This document shows positions 51,202-58,774 of a DNA stretch of 64,000 nt, one piece after another. Numbering within the stretch: the first letter of the stretch is position 1; the number at the start of each line of letters is the position of its first letter. The stretch is from Gaetbulibacter saemankumensis DSM 17032 (lineage in GTDB: Bacteria > Bacteroidota > Bacteroidia > Flavobacteriales > Flavobacteriaceae). The DNA lies in assembly GCF_000425645.1 (NCBI RefSeq), contig NZ_KE384430.1, forward strand, positions 1,481,540-1,545,539. The letters run 5' to 3'. The notes under the pieces were generated by a model. The model was given only the letters and a program-made list of their open reading frames with translations. It was not told the DNA's origin and did no database searches. The position numbers were made by a program, and so were the translations under genes.

Positions 51202-52017
51202 TTATACCGCAACATCGTTATCGCGAAGGGCATCGTTTAAAGATGTTTTCTTATCGGTACTTTCTTTACGTTTTCCAATAATTAATGCACAAGGAACTTG
51301 GTATTCACCTGCAGCGAATTTTTTAGTGTAACTTCCAGGAATAACAACCGAGCGGGCAGGAACGCGACCTTTCATTTCAATAGGGGTATCTCCAGTAATA
51401 TCTATAATTTTAGTACTCATAGTTAAAACAACATTGGCTCCCAATACGGCTTCTTTTTCAACATGAACACCTTCAACTACAATACAGCGTGATCCGACAA
51501 ATACATTATCTTCAATAATTACAGGAGCTGCTTGTAAAGGTTCTAAAACACCACCAATACCTACACCACCAGATAAGTGAACGTTTTTGCCTATTTGTGC
51601 ACAGCTACCTACAGTGGCCCAGGTATCAACCATGGTACCTTCGTCGACATAAGCTCCAATATTCACATAACTAGGCATTAGTATAGTGCCAGGAGAAATA
51701 TATGCTCCATGTCTAGCTACCGCATGCGGAACTACGCGAATGCCTTTTTCAGCATAACCTGTCTTTAAAGGTATTTTATCGTGGAATTCTAAAGGACCAC
51801 ATTCTATTGTTTCCATTTTTTGAATAGGGAAATATAATACAACACCTTTTTTCACCCATTCATTTACTTGCCAGCCAGCATCAACAGGTTCTGCAACTCG
51901 TAACTCTCCTTTATCTAATAAATCAACAACTTTTCTAATAGCGTTTGTAGTCTTTTCTTCTTTAAGAAGTTCTCTGTTCTCCCAAGCCGCTTCTATAATT
52001 TGTCTTAATTCTGTCAT
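51202..52017 (-). CDS. dapD: tetrahydrodipicolinate N-succinyltransferase
   Basis: Acyltransferase that succinylates 2,3,4,5-tetrahydrodipicolinate in the succinylase branch of lysine and diaminopimelate synthesis. Seen: 271 aa; N-terminal helical region, the RVVPHAVARHGAYI motif, and the left-handed beta-helix of hexapeptide repeats (VNIGAYVDEGTMVDTWATVGSCAQIGKNVHLSGGVGIGG, residues around 125-165) where acyl-CoA binds, including GGVLEPLQA. This indicates that the organism uses the succinylated route to diaminopimelate. lysA is at 16.8 kb. Confidence 0.95.
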   Translation of the reverse strand: MTELRQIIEAAWENRELLKEEKTTNAIRKVVDLLDKGELRVAEPVDAGWQVNEWVKKGVVLYFPIQKMETIECGPLEFHDKIPLKTGYAEKGIRVVPHAVARHGAYISPGTILMPSYVNIGAYVDEGTMVDTWATVGSCAQIGKNVHLSGGVGIGGVLEPLQAAPVIIEDNVFVGSRCIVVEGVHVEKEAVLGANVVLTMSTKIIDITGDTPIEMKGRVPARSVVIPGSYTKKFAAGEYQVPCALIIGKRKESTDKKTSLNDALRDNDVAV

Positions 52018-52033
52018 TTTAAATAGTTTTGCG

Positions 52034-52041
52034 CAAATATA
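52034..52041 (-). promoter_or_regulatory. -7 element for dapD
   Basis: TATATTTG on the minus strand matches TAnnTTTG, 17 bases before the dapD start. Confidence 0.45.
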
Positions 52042-52126
52042 ATACCTCTTACTTAAATAACGAGAATTTAGTGTTTAGAATATGTTGTTCAAGGTCGATA
52101 AAGTACATATTGAAGGCGTGATTTTT

Positions 52127-52263
52127 AGTAGGAGAAGTTGTAATCCTACCTATGAACGTTTTGCATTTTTCGATTAAATGCAAAAGGCTTGTTTTTTATC
52201 CGTAAAAACAGGGTTTTTATCAGTTAATCGGGCGAAAACAGCAACTCCTCTACTAATCGAAAA
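52127..52263. other. structured intergenic element with competing inverted repeats
   Basis: An outer imperfect helix pairs 52127-52140 (AGTAGGAGAAGTTG) with 52242-52254 (CAACTCCTCTACT). Inside it are a perfect 10-bp hairpin TTTTGCATTT/AAATGCAAAA (52159-52168, 52176-52185) and a second stem around GTAAAAAC/GGTTTTTAT (52202-52220). TTTTCGATTA (52167-52176) can also pair with TAATCGAAAA (52254-52263), so structures compete. It lies between the dapD and small-gene promoters and is not coding. Confidence 0.5.
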
Positions 52264-52285
52264 TACAGTGATTTACAACTATTTT

Positions 52286-52319
52286 TTTGTGTTCAACCTC
52301 TTATCTGAATATATCTTTG
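52286..52319 (+). promoter_or_regulatory. promoter of the small secreted protein gene
   Basis: TTTG at 52286-52289 and TATCTTTG at 52312-52319 match the Bacteroidota -33/-7 elements with a 22-base spacer; the start codon is 26 bases downstream of the -7 element. Confidence 0.6.
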
Positions 52320-52344
52320 AATCATCAAACAACCCCAAATAGAA

Positions 52345-52629
52345 ATGAAAACAAATTTTTACATATTAATTATCTTCTTATTAACTGTTTCTTTCGCAGG
52401 TGCTCAAAATAAAGTTGAAGTTGTAAATAATGAAAATGTTAAAGCGGTTTCTGTTTCTAATAATAATGAGAATACAGAAATTAATGAGGCAGTATTAATT
52501 GACGCTAAGGAACTAAAAGAGTCCATAGCTAAAAGTGCTAGCGATATTAGAATATATTTAAACCGAGTAAGAAAAGTGGATAATCTAAATTTACTTTTCC
52601 CAAAAATACATAAAGCTGCAAAAGCTTAA
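52345..52629 (+). CDS. small secreted protein of unknown function
   Basis: Protein of 94 aa. A signal peptide (residues 1-20, ending FAGA-QN) is followed by an acidic/Asn-rich linker and a short helical region (LKESIAKSASDIRIYLNRVRKVDNLNLLF) with a basic C-terminus. No family recognised. It is transcribed alone from a well-formed promoter and ends before a strong terminator, so probably well expressed. Confidence 0.65.
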   Translation: MKTNFYILIIFLLTVSFAGAQNKVEVVNNENVKAVSVSNNNENTEINEAVLIDAKELKESIAKSASDIRIYLNRVRKVDNLNLLFPKIHKAAKA

Positions 52630-52653
52630 TATCAACAAAAACTCTCGATAATA

Positions 52654-52684
52654 AAAAGGCTGTCTTTAAGACAGCCTTTTGTTT
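52654..52684 (+). terminator. intrinsic terminator
   Basis: AAAAGGCTGTC (52654-52664) and GACAGCCTTTT (52670-52680) form an 11-bp stem, extendable into the loop, with a T-run after it. It closes the small secreted protein gene. Confidence 0.88.
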
Positions 52685-52715
52685 TTATTACATTATTTTT
52701 GTCTAAAGAATTATT

Positions 52716-53126
52716 ATGGCAAGAATACTCGCAATAGATTTTGGTAAAAAACGGACTGGTTTAGCGGTTACTGATGAGTTGCAAATTATCGCATCTGGAT
52801 TAACAACGGTAAATACACCAGAGTTACTTGGTTTTTTAAAGACTTATACGGCTAAAGAAAAAGTTGAATTGTTTGTGGTGGGAGAGCCAAAACAAATGAA
52901 TAATACAGCATCCGAAAGTGAAGTATTAATTACCCCATTTTTACAAAAATTGGTAAAGCAATTCCCAGACATTCCTGTAGTCAGAGTAGATGAACGCTTT
53001 ACTTCTAAAATGGCTTTTCAATCCATGATTGATGGTGGATTGAAAAAAAGTCAAAGGAAAAACAAAGCCCTCGTAGACGAAATTAGTGCTACGCTCATAT
53101 TACAGAGTTATTTAGCCTCAAAATAA
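52716..53126 (+). CDS. ruvX: RuvX/YqgF-type putative Holliday junction resolvase
   Basis: RNase H-fold nuclease family protein, 136 aa, linked to 16S rRNA 5' processing or Holliday junction resolution. Seen: MARILAIDFGKKRTGLAVTD with the first catalytic Asp (residue 8), the VVGEPKQMNN motif, RVDERFTSKMA with the conserved Asp-Glu, and the final Asp in LVDEISATLIL. The four acidic active-site positions are present. A TATTTTTG at 52694-52701 could be its promoter. Peptide deformylase follows one gene downstream. Confidence 0.93.
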   Translation: MARILAIDFGKKRTGLAVTDELQIIASGLTTVNTPELLGFLKTYTAKEKVELFVVGEPKQMNNTASESEVLITPFLQKLVKQFPDIPVVRVDERFTSKMAFQSMIDGGLKKSQRKNKALVDEISATLILQSYLASK

Positions 53127-53192
53127 TTGAAAAAAAATATCTAGTTTTGTAAGAAATTATTAACTTTATAAATCAACCAAAACCAACCATTT

Positions 53193-53780
53193 ATGAAACA
53201 AATCTACTTTTTAGCTATTGCGGCATTTTTTAGTTTAAATCAAGCTTTTGCCGATCCTTGTCCGGAATCAGGAACTACATCGGCTGGAGGGGAGTTAATT
53301 ATTTTTAATTATCCAGAAGCGACCTCGTTTTGTGCTAACAGACCGGTAACAATAATGGTTGATGGTACAACCACCTACGAATTAGACGAAGCGTCTTGTT
53401 CAGAAACGGTTGCTGTGTATAATAGATTGTCCGGTCCAGCTATTTCAGGGCAGGATTTTACAGTAACTTCAGGTTTTGATACCTCTTGTACTTTTTCCTC
53501 AGGGACTTTACCAACCGAAACGTTTGAAGTTTTAAAAAAGGAATTTAAGGTGTTTCCTAATCCGCTTACAAAAGGAAACGAAATTAGTTTGTCTTTTGGA
53601 ATAAATACTTCAGTGCAAATCGAATTATACGATATCACGGGGAAATTGATGTTAAAGACATTTACGGATAATCAAAATTTGAAAAATATTAATGTCAGTG
53701 GCTTGACCAACGGCATGTATATGATTAAAATAAATAGTGGTAATTCATCGGTAATAAGAAAAGCTGTTATTTTAAAATAA
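53193..53780 (+). CDS. small secreted T9SS type A protein
   Basis: Protein of 195 aa: signal peptide (residues 1-20, ending AFA-DP), a short cysteine-containing domain of about 85 residues (CPESGTTSAGG ... FCANRPVTIMVDG ... DEASCSE ... TSCTFSSG) and a C-terminal type A sorting domain (FKVFPNPLTKG ... ELYDITGKLMLKTF ... GMYMIKINSG). It will be transported by the T9SS and the tail cleaved. Substrate or partner unknown. It sits between ruvX and def, so it may be an independent insertion in that housekeeping pair. Confidence 0.8.
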   Translation: MKQIYFLAIAAFFSLNQAFADPCPESGTTSAGGELIIFNYPEATSFCANRPVTIMVDGTTTYELDEASCSETVAVYNRLSGPAISGQDFTVTSGFDTSCTFSSGTLPTETFEVLKKEFKVFPNPLTKGNEISLSFGINTSVQIELYDITGKLMLKTFTDNQNLKNINVSGLTNGMYMIKINSGNSSVIRKAVILK

Positions 53781-53799
53781 ATTAATTTATAAATAAAAA

Positions 53800-53836
53800 G
53801 AACACCTTAAATTAATTCAGTTTATGGTGTTTTTTT
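53800..53836 (+). terminator. probable terminator after the T9SS type A gene
   Basis: AACACCTTAAA (53801-53811) and TTTATGGTGTT (53821-53831) pair with one T-T mismatch, followed by a run of T. Confidence 0.6.
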
Positions 53837-53851
53837 ATGTATTGACTTAAC

Positions 53852-53880
53852 TTGAATTACCATATAGTATTGTATTTTTG
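53852..53880 (+). promoter_or_regulatory. promoter of def
   Basis: TTG at 53852-53854 and TATTTTTG at 53873-53880 match the -33/-7 pattern with an 18-base spacer; start codon 20 bases after the -7 element. Confidence 0.6.
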
Positions 53881-53900
53881 CAAACGAAAATATTTTAATC

Positions 53901-54491
53901 ATGATTTTACCTATTGTAGCTTATGGCGATCCTGTTTTAAAAAAGGTAGGAACCGACATTGATAAAGATTATCCTAATTTAAATGAGTTGCTCGATAATA
54001 TGTTCGAGACCATGTATAATGCTTACGGTGTGGGCTTGGCGGCTCCACAAATCGGTTTACCAATTCGACTTTTTATAATTGATGCGACACCTTTTTCTGA
54101 AGACGAAGATTTAACTCCGGAAGAACAAAAGGCCTTAAATGGTTTTAAGCGCGTATTTATAAATGCTACTATTTTAGAAGAAGAAGGTAAGGAGTGGGCT
54201 TTTAATGAAGGGTGCTTAAGTATACCGGATATTCGTGAAGATGTAAATAGAAAACCAAAAGTGACAATTGAATTTCAAGATGAAAATTTCGCGTGGCACA
54301 CTGAAACTTATGATGGTTTAGTAGCACGTGTGATACAACATGAATACGATCATATTGAGGGCGTGTTATTCACTGATAAATTGTCGAGCTTAAAAAAACG
54401 ACTTTTAAAAGGGCGTTTAAGTAATATTTCGAAAGGGAAGATTAATGTAGATTATAAAATGCGTTTTCCCGATCAAAAAAAGAAACGATAA
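53901..54491 (+). CDS. def: peptide deformylase
   Basis: Metalloenzyme that removes the formyl group from the N-terminal Met of nascent proteins. Seen: 196 aa; motif 1 GVGLAAPQIG, motif 2 EGCLSIP (metal-binding Cys) and motif 3 QHEYDHIEGVLFTD (two His ligands and catalytic Glu). An insertion, DATPFSEDEDLTPEEQKA, between motifs 1 and 2 is typical of Bacteroidota enzymes. It is followed by the DUF5606 gene at 54 bases. Confidence 0.96.
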   Translation: MILPIVAYGDPVLKKVGTDIDKDYPNLNELLDNMFETMYNAYGVGLAAPQIGLPIRLFIIDATPFSEDEDLTPEEQKALNGFKRVFINATILEEEGKEWAFNEGCLSIPDIREDVNRKPKVTIEFQDENFAWHTETYDGLVARVIQHEYDHIEGVLFTDKLSSLKKRLLKGRLSNISKGKINVDYKMRFPDQKKKR

Positions 54492-54545
54492 TATTTGCAA
54501 TACATCAATAAACAAATGATATTTGCGACGTTCAATAAATAATTT

Positions 54546-54977
54546 ATGAGTTTAGATAAAGTACTTTCAATTGCAGGAAAGCCAGGTTTGTATAAACTGG
54601 TAGCTCAAACTAGAGGTGGTTTTGTAGCAGAATCTTTAGTAGATAAAAAACGTATTTCAGTAAATATTCAACAAAACGTGAGTATATTAAGTGAAATCGC
54701 AATTTATACTTTAACTGAAGAAGTGCCTTTAAAACAAGTGTTTTTAAATATTAAAAACAAAGAAAATGGAGAACAGGCATCTGTAAAACCAAAGGCTAGC
54801 AAAGATGATTTAGAAGCTTACTTTTTTGATATTTTACCTGATTACGATGAAGATCGTGTATATGCGAGCGACATAAAGAAAGTAGTGCAATGGTATAATA
54901 TTTTACAAAAGCATGATATGTTAGACGATTTAGATTCTGAAGATTCAGAAGTTGAAGCAGTGAGCACTGAAGAATAA
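54546..54977 (+). CDS. DUF5606 protein
   Basis: Cytoplasmic protein of 143 aa of the DUF5606 family, common in Bacteroidota and often next to def. Seen: MSLDKVLSIAGKPGLYKLVAQTRGGFVAESLVDKKR at the N-terminus, a beta-rich core, FFDILPDYDEDRVYASDIKKVVQWYNIL and an acidic Ser/Glu/Asp tail. Function unknown. Confidence 0.88.
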   Translation: MSLDKVLSIAGKPGLYKLVAQTRGGFVAESLVDKKRISVNIQQNVSILSEIAIYTLTEEVPLKQVFLNIKNKENGEQASVKPKASKDDLEAYFFDILPDYDEDRVYASDIKKVVQWYNILQKHDMLDDLDSEDSEVEAVSTEE

Positions 54978-55008
54978 TTTCTTTATAGTTATATAATAAT
55001 AGGAGAGG

Positions 55009-55031
55009 CCTCCAGAATTGGAGGTTTTTTT
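55009..55031 (+). terminator. probable short terminator
   Basis: CCTCCA (55009-55014) and TGGAGG (55019-55024) form a 6-bp stem with a four-base loop, directly followed by seven T. Confidence 0.6.
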
Positions 55032-55169
55032 ATGCCTGTTTTTTAAGAGTATCCTATATAATATATTGACTGCCTTGGTTTCATGAAATTTGTATAGGTA
55101 TATAGCTTCTATAAATGGAATTAGTAATTTAATGTAACATTGGTATCCATAATAGGTGGTATTAATTAT

Positions 55170-55177
55170 TAGTTTTG
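55170..55177 (+). promoter_or_regulatory. -7 element for the TlpA-like gene
   Basis: TAGTTTTG matches TAnnTTTG, 37 bases before the ATG at 55215; the nearest upstream TTG is 27 bases away, so the -33 is uncertain. Confidence 0.35.
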
Positions 55178-55214
55178 TGGAATATTCTATAATTAATCTG
55201 AAACATCTTAACCT

Positions 55215-55778
55215 ATGAATTGGTCGAAACTAAAAATTAAAAATATATTATATATTGTTCTTATTGCACTCTTAATTATTCCACAGACCAGAAAACCAAT
55301 TCAAATATTTCTCAATAAAGGGTTGGCGCTTTTTGCTCCTTCGGTTAAAAGTGATTCCGAGCTAGTTTTATTAAACGATTATCAATGGCAGCTACGCAGT
55401 GGAGATAATAAAATTAAACAATTTACGGAGGCTAAAGGAAAAGTAGTATTGGTAAATTTTTGGGCAACCTGGTGTCCGCCATGTATAGCAGAAATGCCAA
55501 GTTTACAGGCTTTGTACAATGACTACAAGGATAAAGTTGAATTTGTTTTCGTAACGTCAGATGATTTCGAAGAAGTAAATCAATTTTTAAGTAAGAATAG
55601 TTATTCATTTGAGGTATATCAGCCTAATTCCAAGTCACCTGAATTATTTAATGTAAACTCCATACCCAGAACATTTTTAATTGATCAAGAGGGGCAAATC
55701 ATTATAGATGAAACTGGAGCAGCTAATTGGAACAGTGATAAAGTAAGACAAACAATTGACGGTTTATTAAAAAAATAG
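55215..55778 (+). CDS. TlpA-like membrane-anchored thioredoxin
   Basis: Periplasmic thiol:disulphide oxidoreductase of 187 aa. Seen: N-terminal membrane anchor (about residues 10-25, ILYIVLIALLIIP), then a thioredoxin fold with active site WCPPC (Cys87 and Cys90), the cis-Pro segment NSIPRTFLID and the typical MPSLQALYNDYKDKVEFVFV helix-strand. Probably reduces disulphides in exported proteins or cytochrome c maturation substrates; a multihaem cytochrome c lies at 61.4 kb. The next gene starts 33 bases downstream. Confidence 0.88.
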   Translation: MNWSKLKIKNILYIVLIALLIIPQTRKPIQIFLNKGLALFAPSVKSDSELVLLNDYQWQLRSGDNKIKQFTEAKGKVVLVNFWATWCPPCIAEMPSLQALYNDYKDKVEFVFVTSDDFEEVNQFLSKNSYSFEVYQPNSKSPELFNVNSIPRTFLIDQEGQIIIDETGAANWNSDKVRQTIDGLLKK

Positions 55779-55811
55779 ATTTTTGTAGCTTAGTACAAAA
55801 AAGGAACCTAT

Positions 55812-56777
55812 ATGAAAATAGTTGTTTTAGATGGTTACGCTTTAAATCCCGGAGATTTAAGTTGGAAGGGTATTGAAGAATTTGGGGATATAACTGTTTA
55901 CGATCGAACGAAATTCGAAACACAAGAAATTTTAAGTCGTATACAAAATGCTGAGGTTGTTTTTACCAATAAAACACCACTTTCAACAGAAGTTTTAGAA
56001 CAGTGTGAGGCGCTTAAATACATAGGTGTTTTAGCTACCGGATATAACGTAGTTGATGTTGATACAGCAAAAAAACAAGGAATTATAGTAGCAAATGTAC
56101 CTGCTTATAGTACACATGCTGTTGCTCAATTTACCATGGCGCTTTTGTTGGAAATGTGTCATCAGGTTGGAGATCATAATCAATCCGTTCATGAAGGTCA
56201 TTGGGCGAAATCATTGGATTTTAGCTACTGGAATTCACCGCTTATAGAATTGCAGGGCAAAACTTTTGGAGTCATCGGTTTTGGTAGAATCGGACAGGCT
56301 GTGGCAAAATTAGTTCAAGCATTTGGATTACATATTTTAGTTTATAGTAGAACAAGAAAACCAGAAATAGAATCTGAAACCTGTGAATTTGTTGAATTAA
56401 ATACCTTATTAGAGTGTTCAGACTTTATAAGTTTGCATTGTCCTCTTTTTGAAAGTACTATTGGGATTATTAATAAATCGAACATCAGTAAAATGAAAAC
56501 GGGGGTTAAAATTATAAACACTTCCAGAGGCGGATTAATTGTTGAAACAGATTTAGCTGAAGCTTTAAATTCTGGTAAAGTTTCGGCTGCAGCGGTCGAT
56601 GTGGTTTCAGAAGAACCAATAAAACCGAATAACCCCTTACTTCAGGCAAAAAATTGTATTATTACCCCGCATATTGCCTGGGCACCAATAGAAGCTAGGG
56701 CTCGGTTAATGGACATAACTGTAAAAAACCTTGAAGCTTTTTTTAAAGGGCACCCTGTAAATGTTGTAAATAGTTAA
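55812..56777 (+). CDS. D-2-hydroxyacid dehydrogenase
   Basis: NAD(P)-dependent dehydrogenase of 321 aa, most like glycerate dehydrogenase/hydroxypyruvate reductase. Seen: substrate-binding segment LATGYNVVDVDTAKKQGI, Rossmann motif GFGRIGQAVAKLVQAFG (about residues 155-170), catalytic Arg in INTSRGGLIVE, Glu in VSEEP and His in CIITPHIAWA. AAGGAA lies a few bases upstream of the start. The stop overlaps the stop of the convergent lycopene cyclase gene by 4 bases. Confidence 0.9.
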   Translation: MKIVVLDGYALNPGDLSWKGIEEFGDITVYDRTKFETQEILSRIQNAEVVFTNKTPLSTEVLEQCEALKYIGVLATGYNVVDVDTAKKQGIIVANVPAYSTHAVAQFTMALLLEMCHQVGDHNQSVHEGHWAKSLDFSYWNSPLIELQGKTFGVIGFGRIGQAVAKLVQAFGLHILVYSRTRKPEIESETCEFVELNTLLECSDFISLHCPLFESTIGIINKSNISKMKTGVKIINTSRGGLIVETDLAEALNSGKVSAAAVDVVSEEPIKPNNPLLQAKNCIITPHIAWAPIEARARLMDITVKNLEAFFKGHPVNVVNS

Positions 56778-57466
56778 TTCTTAAAACGGTACTTGTTTAT
56801 AGTGCTTATGATAAATAGATTCAAAAGAATTAAAGAAAAAGCATAAACAGTATCTTCAATTGGAATGGTAAATAACCGCACACCTAAATTTTCAGCATTA
56901 TTATACCAAACCACTTCGTTTTTTATAAAACTACCTGTTAATGTTCCATTTACTAGAAAAAAAGGGATTAACATTACTATAAACGTTAATAAATAGCTTT
57001 GAAGTAATTCTATATTTCTACGAATCACTATCCCGGTGAGAATACTGGCTAAGCTAAAATTGACAAATGTGTAAGCTTTGGTGTGGTTGTAAATAGCTGT
57101 TATTATAAATAATAAAATTAATATAATTCCAATTAATTGAGTTTGTTGTTTTTTCAGTTTTAATTGTGGGAAATAAAGGAGTAAGGCATAATGTGTAAAT
57201 ATACAGGCATATGGAATACATATAAAGAATAGCCATTCTTCTATCGGTAAGTTAAAAAAGGTGGTTCCTAAATAATAGTTTGAATTAAACCCCCAAACCC
57301 CTTCATTAGTAAATATAATATCCCAGGGAATAAAAATAAGCATACTCGCAAAAACACTAATAATCAAAGGCTTCCAGTAATTATAAAATTTAAGTTTTGG
57401 ATGAAAGCTAAATAGGAAGGGGACAGATAATGAACCTAAGTTGAGTAGTAAATAGAGGTGATGCAT
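56774..57466 (-). CDS. crtYcd: lycopene cyclase (CrtYcd-type)
   Basis: Membrane enzyme of 230 aa that closes the rings of lycopene to beta-carotene. Seen: about seven membrane segments; the conserved FFNLPIEEWLFFICIPYA motif (PxEEWLFF) in the first half and the related IPIEDTVYAFSLILLN motif in the second half, which together correspond to the fused c and d domains of heterodimeric cyclases. It is last in the five-gene carotenoid operon, 3 bases after crtZ. Confidence 0.85.
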   Translation of the reverse strand: MHHLYLLLNLGSLSVPFLFSFHPKLKFYNYWKPLIISVFASMLIFIPWDIIFTNEGVWGFNSNYYLGTTFFNLPIEEWLFFICIPYACIFTHYALLLYFPQLKLKKQQTQLIGIILILLFIITAIYNHTKAYTFVNFSLASILTGIVIRRNIELLQSYLLTFIVMLIPFFLVNGTLTGSFIKNEVVWYNNAENLGVRLFTIPIEDTVYAFSLILLNLFIISTINKYRFKN

Positions 57467-57469
57467 TGG

Positions 57470-57925
57470 CTACTTTACGTTTTTAAAATATTTGAAAGGA
57501 ACAAATAACATCCCGAAGCATTCACCATCTTCTTTGCCTAGGTGTTTGTGGTGCATTTTATGTGCACGACGAATGCCTTTTGCATACCAGTTATTAGCAT
57601 TTCTAAAAATTTTAAAGCGCTGATGAATAAATATATCGTGAACCAAAAAGTAAGAAAGGCCATAAGCGAATATACCTAACCCAATAGGAAGTCCGGGCCA
57701 AAAAATGTCAAATTTCCAAAGTAAAAAGCAACCAATACTTACAACGGCATAAAAAATAAAGAAGGCGTCATTTCTTTCAAACCAACTATCGTGATCTTTT
57801 TTGTGGTGATCTTTATGTAAAGACCAAAGGAAACCATGCATAATATATTTATGAGTAAACCAGGCCATGAATTCCATGAAACAGAATGTAGCTAAAAAAA
57901 TAAGAATCCAAAAAACCGTATGCAT
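57470..57925 (-). CDS. crtZ: beta-carotene hydroxylase
   Basis: Di-iron membrane hydroxylase of 151 aa that makes zeaxanthin from beta-carotene. Seen: the eight-histidine pattern of the family, HKYIMHGFLWSLHKDHH, HDIFIHQRF and RAHKMHHKH, and hydrophobic segments at about residues 3-22, 50-70 and 75-92. It starts 9 bases after the crtB stop in the same operon. Product predicted: zeaxanthin. Confidence 0.92.
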   Translation of the reverse strand: MHTVFWILIFLATFCFMEFMAWFTHKYIMHGFLWSLHKDHHKKDHDSWFERNDAFFIFYAVVSIGCFLLWKFDIFWPGLPIGLGIFAYGLSYFLVHDIFIHQRFKIFRNANNWYAKGIRRAHKMHHKHLGKEDGECFGMLFVPFKYFKNVK

Positions 57926-57934
57926 ATTACAAAG

Positions 57935-58774
57935 TTAAATTAAATTTAATTGATATTTTACATAGCTACGCATTAACAGTTCAAATTTCTTTGGGTTAGA
58001 TACGCGTATTCTTGAATTTTTTATATGCAAAGCAGGCGTACGTTTTAACTTTTTTAATAAGTGTTTGTAATAGCGATAGGCCATAAAAACTCCAAATTTA
58101 GCTTCAATAGGTAGCTTTTTAATGCCTTTTAAACCAATTGAAAAATCGTGTTCTATGTCTTCAATGATGTGCTGCTTCGATATTTCGTCCAAGTTTTTTA
58201 AATCTGTTTTTGGAAAATATGAACGATTTAAACCTTCGAAGTCTGCTTTTAAATCTCTTAAAAAATTTACTTTTTGAAATGCAGACCCCAATGCCATGGC
58301 AGTATCTTTGAGTTCTTCATATTTATCTTTGTCACCTTTTACAAATACTTTTAAGCACATTAAACCAACCACGTCGGCCGAACCATAAATGTATTCTCTA
58401 TATTCTTCTTCGGTTAAATAGGTGGTTTTATGCAAATCTAACCGCATGCTTTTCATAAAACTATCAACTAAATTTTTGTCTATATTATATTGATGGTAGG
58501 TGTTTTGAAAAGCATTTAAAATTGGGTTTAAACTAATACGATCTATCAATGCTTTTTCAAGGTCCTCACTAAATAAATCGAAAAGAGCTTCTTGGTCATA
58601 ATCGTGGAAAGAATCTACGATTTCATCTGCGAACCTTACAAAACCGTAGATATTATATATATCCTGTCTTATTGCAGGGGAAAGCATTTTAGACGCTAAT
58701 GAAAAAGAAGTGCTATAAGAATTAGTAACTAATTTGCTGCAATTGTATGAAACGGTGTCGAATAATGCTTTCAT
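57935..58774 (-). CDS. crtB: phytoene synthase
   Basis: Condenses two geranylgeranyl diphosphates to phytoene, the first committed step of carotenoid synthesis. Seen: 279 aa; YGFVRFADEIVDSFHDYD (first Asp-rich motif), the YIYGSADVVGLM substrate-pocket segment and NFLRDLKADFEGLNRSYFP (second Asp-rich motif). Both Asp-rich metal sites are intact. Its start overlaps the crtI stop in ATGA, pointing to coupled translation. Confidence 0.93.
   Translation of the reverse strand: MKALFDTVSYNCSKLVTNSYSTSFSLASKMLSPAIRQDIYNIYGFVRFADEIVDSFHDYDQEALFDLFSEDLEKALIDRISLNPILNAFQNTYHQYNIDKNLVDSFMKSMRLDLHKTTYLTEEEYREYIYGSADVVGLMCLKVFVKGDKDKYEELKDTAMALGSAFQKVNFLRDLKADFEGLNRSYFPKTDLKNLDEISKQHIIEDIEHDFSIGLKGIKKLPIEAKFGVFMAYRYYKHLLKKLKRTPALHIKNSRIRVSNPKKFELLMRSYVKYQLNLI

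Noticed and set aside
52220-52228. LytTR-type binding half-site TCAGTTAAT
   Set aside because: Only one half-site was seen without the expected second copy at 12-13 bases, so the match is likely chance.
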